Of a stretch of 19,083 nucleotides of DNA, positions 1 to 5,960 are shown piece by piece (positions within the stretch are counted from its first letter, which is position 1; every line of letters starts with the position of its first letter). The position numbers and the translations under genes are program-made. The notes beneath the pieces are model-generated. The model made no database searches and had not been told where the DNA came from. It was given only the letters and a program-made list of their open reading frames with translations. Source of the DNA: JAIXWP01 sp049318685 (GTDB lineage Bacteria; Bacteroidota; Bacteroidia; Flavobacteriales_D; Sanyastnellaceae); contig JBMOFW010000027.1 in assembly GCA_049318685.1 (NCBI GenBank), positions 1 to 19,083 of the forward strand, written 5' to 3'.

Positions 1-1
1 T

Positions 2-781
2 ATTCCGATGGAAAGAATGAGTCCATTTTTTTTGATGGATTATAATTCGAAAGTGGATTTCTCTCCGCGCGAGAATCCCCGAGGCGTTGGCGTGCATCCG
101 CACCGTGGGTTCGAAACCGTAACCATCGCTTTTCATGGAAAGGTAGCTCATCACGATAGCGCCGGAAACAGCGGCGTGATCGGGGAGGGAGATGTGCAAT
201 GGATGACCGCTGGGTCGGGCGTGTTGCACAAAGAATATCACGAAAAAGAATACAGTCAGCAAGGCGGTCCATTTCAAATGGTGCAGCTCTGGGTGAATTT
301 GCCCGCAGCACATAAGATGACGCCACCTAAGTACCAAGGCATCATGCGAAGCCAAATGGGCGTGTATACGCTCGAAAATAACGGTGGACACATTGAAGTC
401 GTGGCTGGAGAGTTTAAAGGGGTCAAAGGGCCTGCTTTCACGTTTACACCCATGCAGATGTATACGATGCGATTGAAAAAGGGCGCCATGTTCAGTTTCG
501 AACTCCCCGAAAATTTCAATACAGGAATTCTTGTAGTGGAAGGGGAAGTCTCTTTCAATCTCGCACACACCGCGCCGACCGATCATTTTGTATTATTCCA
601 GAATGATGGAGAAATGATCGAAGTTGAAGCCAACGACGACGCCATTCTCCTCGTCCTAAGCGGTGAACCCATCAATGAGCCCATAGCAGCCCACGGTCCG
701 TTCTTGATGAATACCTATGATGAAATTCACCAAGCAATCAAAGACTTCTCTTCCGGCAAATTCGGAACCCTCGAGGAATAG
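2..781 (+). CDS. Pirin family protein, 5' end cut by window edge
   Basis: This is a bicupin of the pirin family. Pirins bind one metal, usually iron, in the N-terminal cupin; some are quercetin 2,3-dioxygenases, others act as redox sensors, and the substrate here is unknown. The reading frame is open to the left edge (Ile-Pro precede the first visible Met at base 8), and family members normally have 20-40 more N-terminal residues, so the true start is outside the window. Counting from the Met at base 8, the family's metal ligands are visible as H30 and H32 in HPHRGFE and as H74 and E76 in VLHKE. The second cupin is complete and ends with TAG at 779-781. The family is clear; the substrate cannot be read from the sequence. 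Confidence 0.93.
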   Translation: MPMERMSPFFLMDYNSKVDFSPRENPRGVGVHPHRGFETVTIAFHGKVAHHDSAGNSGVIGEGDVQWMTAGSGVLHKEYHEKEYSQQGGPFQMVQLWVNLPAAHKMTPPKYQGIMRSQMGVYTLENNGGHIEVVAGEFKGVKGPAFTFTPMQMYTMRLKKGAMFSFELPENFNTGILVVEGEVSFNLAHTAPTDHFVLFQNDGEMIEVEANDDAILLVLSGEPINEPIAAHGPFLMNTYDEIHQAIKDFSSGKFGTLEE

Positions 782-783
782 GC

Positions 784-893
784 TACGCCGGGGGAGTGTT
801 TGTCTGCTTTACCTGAGCAATGTGCTGCCGGCGATGTACGCCGGGGGAGCGTTTGTTTGTTTTACCTGAGCAATGTGCTGCCGGCGATGTACG
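784..893. repeat. 53-bp tandem duplication, two copies
   Basis: Copy 1 is 784-836 and copy 2 is 837-889; the first four bases of a third unit follow at 890-893. The copies differ only at 797/850 (t/c), 804/857 (c/t) and 807/860 (c/t). Each begins TACGCCGGGGGAG and ends GCCGGCGATG. The unit starts three bases after the pirin stop codon. Its length is not a multiple of three and the frame contains no recognisable protein. I read it as a noncoding duplication that begins a repeat-rich intergenic region. Confidence 0.9.
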
Positions 894-911
894 TCGCTTC
901 GCTCCGCCGTG

Positions 912-986
912 CCCCGCTGGTGCGGGGGTGTAACCCGCTCGTGCGGGTGTGTAACCTGCTTCGCAGGTGTTTATCCCGCCTGCCGG
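912..986. repeat. Series of ~21-bp hairpin-forming units
   Basis: Three small palindromes lie in a row. They are 912-927 (stem CCCCGC/GCGGGG, loop TGGT), 934-947 (CCCGC/GCGGG, loop TCGT) and 955-967 (CCTGC/GCAGG, loop TTC). A decayed fourth unit, CCCGCCTGCCGG, lies at 975-986. The units are spaced 20-22 bases apart with a shared TGTNTAA-type linker. Arms differ between units but pairing within each of the first three is kept, which suggests selection or copying at the level of the hairpin. The block is much richer in GC than its surroundings. It resembles REP-like intergenic palindromes; I cannot name a family. Confidence 0.75.
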
Positions 987-996
987 TGTGTCTTTA

Positions 997-1030
997 GGCC
1001 CCTCTCCTTTGGAGAAGTGTTGGGGTGAGG
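997..1030. repeat. C/T-rich dispersed-type intergenic element
   Basis: The sequence runs from CCCCTCTCC through TTTGGAGAAG to TTGGGGTGAGG. CTCC-TTT-GGAG pairs as an inner stem and CCCC can pair with GGGG outside it. From memory, similar CCCCTCTCC-TTT-GGAGAGGGG-TTGGGGTGAGG strings occur many times between genes in Bacteroidota genomes. That would make this a degenerate copy of a dispersed element rather than a gene-specific site. The assignment rests on recollection of the motif, not a search. Confidence 0.5.
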
Positions 1031-1049
1031 CAACTTATCGAATGTAATC

Positions 1050-1190
1050 CGGAATTGTAGTTCGGAATTGCAGTTCGGAATCAATGTTCGGAATCGTCGC
1101 TCGGAATCGTTGTTCGGAATCGTTGTTCGGAATCGCAGTTCGGAATCGTTGTTCGGAATCGTTGTTCGGAATCGTTGTTCGGAATCAGGA
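1050..1190. repeat. 13-bp minisatellite, eleven units
   Basis: Units of consensus CGGAATCGTTGTT start at 1050, 1063, 1076, 1089, 1102, 1115, 1128, 1141, 1154, 1167 and 1180, with exact 13-base spacing. The five units at 1115, 1128, 1154, 1167 and (before its variant tail) the neighbouring units are closest to consensus; those at the left end and the last one have diverged. The period is not a multiple of three, so the array is not a coding repeat, although the frame happens to stay open. The last unit contains the stop codon of the transporter gene on the minus strand (1185-1187). Copy number could vary between strains by replication slippage without altering that protein much. Confidence 0.93.
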
Positions 1191-1886
1191 ATTGAGGTAT
1201 TTCCGCATGAGGTAGTGCCCCAAATAAATCATCGGTGTAAGCGCGATGGCGATGAGCAACTTCAACGCATAATTCGTGGGGGCAATGGTCATGTAATCGC
1301 CGAAACTCATTTTGCCGGGCAATACAAAGCCGATGTAAAGAACCACATAACTATCCACCATCTGCGATACAACAGTACTGCCTGTGCTGCGCAACCAAAT
1401 GAAGCGATTGCCGGTTTTGTTTTTTATCCAATGAAAAAGCGTGGCATCCATCAATTGCGATAGCAAAAACGCGGCGATGCTTCCGGCAATGATCCACGGT
1501 GCTTGACCAAAGACATTGCGGAACTCGGCATCGGTGGCCAATCCGGCACCGGGGATTTCTTTCGTAGGTACATGCAAGGCCAAAAGCACGATCAAAAAAC
1601 AATAGCCAATCAATATGGAAGTAATCCAACTCAACCGACGAACAGCCTTTTGCCCGTAAAATTCATTCATCAAGTCGGTCAGCAAAAACACAATTGGCCA
1701 TGGCAAAATGCCCACAATGGTGGTGAAAGGGCCCAATCGCCAACCGCCTAGACTCATCGTGATCGGCACCTCCACCAGCTTATTGGAGATCAATTCCGCG
1801 GTGACAGCGTTGGTGATAAACAACCCGGCGAGAAAGATAAAAACCCACTCGCGTTTGCTATTCAATTGCCCGGTACTCGTGCTCAT
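1185..1886 (-). CDS. yhhQ: Queuosine precursor transporter (YhhQ/VUT family)
   Basis: This is an inner-membrane importer that, in studied relatives, takes up queuosine precursors such as preQ0 or preQ1 for tRNA modification. The 233 residues match the usual family length and hold about six membrane segments (near 14-33, 53-70, 85-104, 129-150, 172-190 and 205-225). Family signatures are LLTDLMNEFYG at 68-78 and RSTGSTVVSQMVDS at 166-179. The start codon overlaps the stop of the upstream aminopeptidase gene as ATGA (1883-1886), implying translational coupling. The stop lies inside the last unit of the 13-bp array, so the C-terminal Asn-Ser may have been shaped by the repeat. The family is certain; which precursor is carried cannot be seen. 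Confidence 0.93.
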   Translation of the reverse strand: MSTSTGQLNSKREWVFIFLAGLFITNAVTAELISNKLVEVPITMSLGGWRLGPFTTIVGILPWPIVFLLTDLMNEFYGQKAVRRLSWITSILIGYCFLIVLLALHVPTKEIPGAGLATDAEFRNVFGQAPWIIAGSIAAFLLSQLMDATLFHWIKNKTGNRFIWLRSTGSTVVSQMVDSYVVLYIGFVLPGKMSFGDYMTIAPTNYALKLLIAIALTPMIYLGHYLMRKYLNS

Positions 1887-4294
1887 TTAGTGATGTGAAA
1901 TGTTTGTGTGGTGTCTCCCAAACAATAGCGAATCAAATATGTTCCGCTGGCCAAGTCACTAATATTCTCTACAACTTCTCCGCGACGTGATGACACGCGG
2001 CGCAATTGCTTGCCCTGTGCGTCATAGATGGTGAAATGTCCATAATCGGAATCACAGCGAAGGTGAAGTTGCGCCTGTGGATCAATGTAAACTACCACCG
2101 AATGATCATTCGGTAATTCTGTAATGCCCACTTCGTCTGCGTTAAATCCCCATGCATATTGTCCGGGTGCAATGTCAAATGCGGTAATGCGGCCGGTATA
2201 ATTGGTTGCGCTGCCTTGGGTTTGAATCTCAAAACTGTTCCAAGGTGTCCACGTGGCCGCGCCATCTGGACGGTAGAACAAGACCATGTCGTTTTCGGTT
2301 TTTCCGGCGGCTTGCATCAATTCAAAAAACAGCGGATCGAAGTAGTTGCTTGAGGTGGAGCTTCCGTAATATTTAAAATCGGCATCGAGGTGTGCACCTT
2401 CAAATTGTCCGTCGATCATCCACCAGCGATCAGGCGACAGCACGATGTTGGTGAATGGCACAGCGTAAGGCTCATTGGCGGTGGCAAAGTGATTTTCACA
2501 CCACACAAAAATGGAATCGTTTCCACCCAGATCATTCACATCAAGGATGGCTTCAGCATAATTGAAATTGGCGTTTCCGGTTTCTGCAATCCATTGTCCT
2601 TCATTCAGCACGGCCATGGAAATTTGCTGACGCTTATTGATGAGTACATTTTTTACGTCAAACGATTGGCTGAGTGGAATGATGAATGTTTCAATGCGAT
2701 CAGCCATGATGGCGGTGCTTTCCTCTTCGTGTCCAGCCCAGTCGGTGATCCAAACCTGAAGAGGCAAACCGGGCGTCCACTCGTCGCGATAGTGCGTATT
2801 TTGTTCTAGCGAAATGGTAATGGCATCAGGGGCAGTTTGTTCCCAGTTAACGATCCGCGCTTCCGGAAATCCTGGAGTGAAAATCCACGAATCAAAGAAG
2901 GCGGTAAGATCTGCCGTTGTGAAGGTTTGAAAATAATCACATAAGGTTTCACTTGAAATGGCTTGGTACTGATAAGCTTCTGTAAATGCCTGACAGGCAG
3001 CAAAGAAATCCGTATCTCCCATATAGGTGCGAAGATTGTGCACCATGACGGCCCCTTTGTTGTAAACATGCGATCCATAGGTAATTTCATGCGGAATACC
3101 GCTGACGGGATAACGACCGCCATCGTCTTGATGCGCATGCAACAGCACATCTTTGTGGTTGGCGCGCACATAGTCTTCATAAGCGGCAGAACCATACATC
3201 GCTTCCATGTAAAGTGCTTCGCTAAAGCTGGCCCAACCTTCATTGAGCCACATGTCTTCTTCAGTGCTGCATGTCACGAGGTCGCCCCACCAATGATGCG
3301 CCAATTCGTGGGCATACAAGGTTTCGTAGGCGGAGGTACCGTCAATTGCAAATAAGGGATAGGCAATATTACAAGCATGTTCCATTGCGCCACCATTGAA
3401 TGGAACCGCTACGTAGCCAACACGCGGCCATCGGTATTCACCAAAATGATTCTCTTGATATTGAAGCCAATTGATTAGATTGCTCATGCTTAATTTCATA
3501 TCCAATGTGTCTGCAGGCTTCGCCGCGAGCCACACGGGAATCGTTTCACCAGATAAGGTTTCGTATTCCCAATTCACGTGTGTATAATCGCTCACAGCCA
3601 CACTGGCCAAATAACTGGGAATGGTGCGGTCTAGCGACCAATGACTGTAAAGAGAATCTTGTCCTACGGTCTCCTCACTGAGGCGAAGTCCGCCGCAATA
3701 CGCATGGCGATTGTTGTTGGTAAGCACATGGACTTCATAGGTACTGCGCTCAACGAAATTATCAAAACATGGAAACCATGCGCGACCAAAGGTGTGCGGA
3801 TTTGCTGCAAAGCCAACGCCAAGATTGTAGGCATAGCCATTGGCATGATAAAACCCGCCAAAGGTTGGATCAGTCACAGGATCTCCATGGTAATAGATAT
3901 CGACTTCATGGTCGGAGTCAACAGCCAATGTTGTTGGGGCGACAACAAATAAATCAGGCGAGGCATATTCAAATTCGACTAGGGCATTGTCGAGTTTCAC
4001 GCTGTCCACCGTCAATGATTGCAAATCAAAATGAATACTATCAGAAGGAAGCAACATATGCACGTTTTGTTGGCACCGTGCCTTGATTTGAGACAGATTC
4101 ATCTGTGTCATATCCAGATCGATCACTGTGTGGATAATGTCGATGGTATCGCTTCGAGAATTCGAGGGATCTTCCCATACTTTGTATTCCAAACCATGTG
4201 ATTGGAGCTTTCGTGAACAACTCTGAGCGCCGAGTATGGAAGGGTAAAGGCTTGAAATTAAAACAAGTACACGTAATAAGGTCGGAATTTTCAT
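1883..4294 (-). CDS. Secreted M1 family aminopeptidase with T9SS sorting domain
   Basis: This is a zinc metallopeptidase predicted to trim N-terminal residues from peptides outside the cell. A signal peptide covers roughly residues 1-23 (LGA-QS cleavage). The M1 beta-sheet domain follows, with the exopeptidase motif GGAMEH at 301-306, the zinc site HELAH at 329-333 and the third ligand E352 after the standard 18-residue spacing. The motif ends in H rather than the N of classic GAMEN. The last ~80 residues form a type A T9SS C-terminal domain: a Pro-Asn hinge, VYIDPQAQLHL, IYDAQGKQL, then LASGTYLIRY and a basic end. The protein should therefore cross the outer membrane through T9SS and be attached to the surface or released. 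The gene is first of a two-gene unit, coupled to yhhQ by ATGA. Confidence 0.93.
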   Translation of the reverse strand: MKIPTLLRVLVLISSLYPSILGAQSCSRKLQSHGLEYKVWEDPSNSRSDTIDIIHTVIDLDMTQMNLSQIKARCQQNVHMLLPSDSIHFDLQSLTVDSVKLDNALVEFEYASPDLFVVAPTTLAVDSDHEVDIYYHGDPVTDPTFGGFYHANGYAYNLGVGFAANPHTFGRAWFPCFDNFVERSTYEVHVLTNNNRHAYCGGLRLSEETVGQDSLYSHWSLDRTIPSYLASVAVSDYTHVNWEYETLSGETIPVWLAAKPADTLDMKLSMSNLINWLQYQENHFGEYRWPRVGYVAVPFNGGAMEHACNIAYPLFAIDGTSAYETLYAHELAHHWWGDLVTCSTEEDMWLNEGWASFSEALYMEAMYGSAAYEDYVRANHKDVLLHAHQDDGGRYPVSGIPHEITYGSHVYNKGAVMVHNLRTYMGDTDFFAACQAFTEAYQYQAISSETLCDYFQTFTTADLTAFFDSWIFTPGFPEARIVNWEQTAPDAITISLEQNTHYRDEWTPGLPLQVWITDWAGHEEESTAIMADRIETFIIPLSQSFDVKNVLINKRQQISMAVLNEGQWIAETGNANFNYAEAILDVNDLGGNDSIFVWCENHFATANEPYAVPFTNIVLSPDRWWMIDGQFEGAHLDADFKYYGSSTSSNYFDPLFFELMQAAGKTENDMVLFYRPDGAATWTPWNSFEIQTQGSATNYTGRITAFDIAPGQYAWGFNADEVGITELPNDHSVVVYIDPQAQLHLRCDSDYGHFTIYDAQGKQLRRVSSRRGEVVENISDLASGTYLIRYCLGDTTQTFHITK

Positions 4295-4415
4295 AGAAAT
4301 AAGTCTTGACTAGACGAATGTAAGATGTTTTTTTAGTGCTTGCGGTAGGGAATTAGGACTCCTCGATGTATTTTTAGTGTTGGATTCCTACTAGACCATT
4401 TTTAATCAAACAGCC
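4295..4415. promoter_or_regulatory. Divergent intergenic region with weak promoter candidates
   Basis: These 121 AT-rich bases lie between the divergent aminopeptidase and helical-protein genes and must hold both promoters. Against the Bacteroidota -7 consensus TAnnTTTG, the minus strand has TACATTCG (4322 down to 4315) and the plus strand TATTTTTA (4369-4376), each one base off. Neither has a TTG at the expected -33 distance. The 9-mer TTTTTAGTG occurs twice, at 4330-4338 and 4371-4379. Neither start codon has a Shine-Dalgarno sequence, as is usual in this phylum. Confidence 0.3.
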
Positions 4416-5906
4416 ATGAAACCGAGCAACGAACTTTTTGATCTGATCAAATCCCTTTCAAAAAGTGAGAAAAGATTTTTCAAGCTGCAAAGCGCACTTC
4501 AATCTGGTGATAAAAACTATGTCCGCCTTTTTGATTGCATCGACAAAATGGAAGGCTACGATGAAGAGCAAATAAAAAAGCTGTTCAAAGGGGAGAAATT
4601 CATCAAGCATCTTCCATCGGAAAAGAATCATTTGTATAAGCTTATTCTCAAGTCATTGCGTAGCTATTACAGCGATACCAGCGTGTCGAGCATGTTGAAG
4701 CAAGAGATTAAGAATATCGAAATTCTGTATAACAAAGCGTTGTTTGATGAATGCGGGAAGTTTCTTTCAAGAGCAAAGAAGTTAGCGGTCAAATATGAAA
4801 AGTTTTACTATCACTTTGAATTGATCAATTGGGAAAAAACATTGCTCGAAGAGGCATTTGAAAATGGTGAATTCACCACTGATATTGACGCGCTAATTAA
4901 GGAAGAACAAGAAGTCATTGATCGCTTGCGCAATTTGGCGGAGTATCATGTTTTGTATTCCAAAATAAATTACGTATTCCGCAGCGGAGGCTATGCGCGC
5001 ACAGATGAGAACAGAGCCATCGTTGATGAAATTGTCAATCACCCGTTGATCAAAGGAAAGAATACCGCTTTGTCGAAGCGGGCGGCTACTATATGTTATT
5101 ATACCCAAGGGTTTTGCAATATGGCCAATGGCGATTATACCACAGCCTTGGAGAAGTTTACGCGTGTACGCACTATTCTAGATGAAGCAGCGCATTTGCG
5201 CAGTGATTTATCCAAACGTTACGTGCGCACTGTGGCCAATATGGTCAATTGCTTGATCGATTTGAAACGCTTTGATGAAGCGAAAGACATGATCAAATCA
5301 CTTCGTGGTTTGAGTGAAGTAGATGGTTTTCATCATACGGATGTGCAAGTGTCCATCTTCAAAAATGCGGGATTAACCGAACTGGAGTTGTATCATCATG
5401 TAGGCGAATTTAGCGGTGGTGTGGCCGTGGCTGAAAACCTGATGAAAGAGCTTTCGGAATATGAAGGTAAAATGCACAAGGAGAATGAGCTCAGTTTCTT
5501 TTATCAATTTGCTTATGTTTATTTCGGCGCCAAACAATACAACAAGGCGTTGCATTGGATCAACAAGGTGTTGAACGATAATGAAAACAACTTGCGCCAA
5601 GATTTATACAGCTATGCACGCTTGTTTAATCTGGTGATCCATTATGAATTAAACAACTTTGATTTGCTCGAATACACCGTGAAATCTACATCGCGTTATC
5701 TGCAAAAGAAAGAGCGTGATTTCCCATTGGAGAAAGTCATTTTGGAATACTTTAAGAAGCTCATCAAGAATCAACCTGCATCAGAGCGCCGCAAACATTT
5801 TATCGCGTTTAGAGATGAGTTGATGGTGCTGCTCAAAGAACCAGAGAATGAAGTGGTCACCAAGTATTTCGATTTTGTCAAATGGATTGATACGAAGATT
5901 GATTAG
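4416..5906 (+). CDS. Helical-repeat (TPR-like) protein of unknown function
   Basis: The protein has 496 residues, soluble and almost entirely alpha-helical, without a signal peptide or membrane segment. It opens with ELFDLIKSLSKSEKRFFKL (residues 6-24). From memory, this motif marks a family of uncharacterised Bacteroidota proteins of similar length. Pairs of amphipathic helices follow, for example around NGDYTTALEKFTRV, LKRFDEAKDMIKSLRGL and AKQYNKALHWINKVLND, and these have TPR spacing, so a scaffold or protein-binding role is likely. No catalytic motif is visible. The gene stands alone: divergent promoter region upstream, bidirectional terminator downstream. I do not know its function. Confidence 0.85.
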   Translation: MKPSNELFDLIKSLSKSEKRFFKLQSALQSGDKNYVRLFDCIDKMEGYDEEQIKKLFKGEKFIKHLPSEKNHLYKLILKSLRSYYSDTSVSSMLKQEIKNIEILYNKALFDECGKFLSRAKKLAVKYEKFYYHFELINWEKTLLEEAFENGEFTTDIDALIKEEQEVIDRLRNLAEYHVLYSKINYVFRSGGYARTDENRAIVDEIVNHPLIKGKNTALSKRAATICYYTQGFCNMANGDYTTALEKFTRVRTILDEAAHLRSDLSKRYVRTVANMVNCLIDLKRFDEAKDMIKSLRGLSEVDGFHHTDVQVSIFKNAGLTELELYHHVGEFSGGVAVAENLMKELSEYEGKMHKENELSFFYQFAYVYFGAKQYNKALHWINKVLNDNENNLRQDLYSYARLFNLVIHYELNNFDLLEYTVKSTSRYLQKKERDFPLEKVILEYFKKLIKNQPASERRKHFIAFRDELMVLLKEPENEVVTKYFDFVKWIDTKID

Positions 5907-5910
5907 AAAT

Positions 5911-5942
5911 AAAAAAGCCCCTTGAATTTCAAGGGACTTTTT
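5911..5942. terminator. Bidirectional intrinsic terminator
   Basis: The stem CCCTTGA (5919-5925) pairs with TCAAGGG (5929-5935) around loop ATT. After one C-A mismatch the pairing continues through G5917-C5937 into flanking A and T runs. On the plus strand it ends in TTTTT just after the helical-protein gene. On the minus strand the A run at 5911-5916 supplies the U tract just after the COG1579 gene. It therefore serves both convergent genes. Confidence 0.9.
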
Positions 5943-5960
5943 CAATGCTATAAAGTTGGA

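Larger units (their letters stand above)
782..1184. other. Gene-free, repeat-rich intergenic region
   Basis: About 400 bases separate the convergent pirin and queuosine-transporter genes. All of it is accounted for by the 53-bp duplication, the hairpin series, the C/T-rich element and the 13-bp array. I see no protein with recognisable composition, no tRNA and no ordinary U-tract terminator. The GC-rich hairpins or the C/T-rich stem could take over transcription termination for the genes converging on them, which is inference. Confidence 0.7.

Noticed and set aside
800..997. 65-codon open frame rich in Cys, Leu and Arg (RGCNPLVRVCNLLRR)
   Set aside because: It is a read-through of the 53-bp duplication and hairpin units, neither a coding period; no start context and no plausible protein composition.
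1050..1190. CRISPR array
   Set aside because: Units are 13 bases with no spacers, and no cas genes are present.
1068..1463. 131-codon plus-strand frame with repeated RNRSSESLFGIVV peptides
   Set aside because: It arises from the 13-bp array and then runs antisense through yhhQ. A 13-base period read in triplets gives a 39-base peptide cycle by chance.
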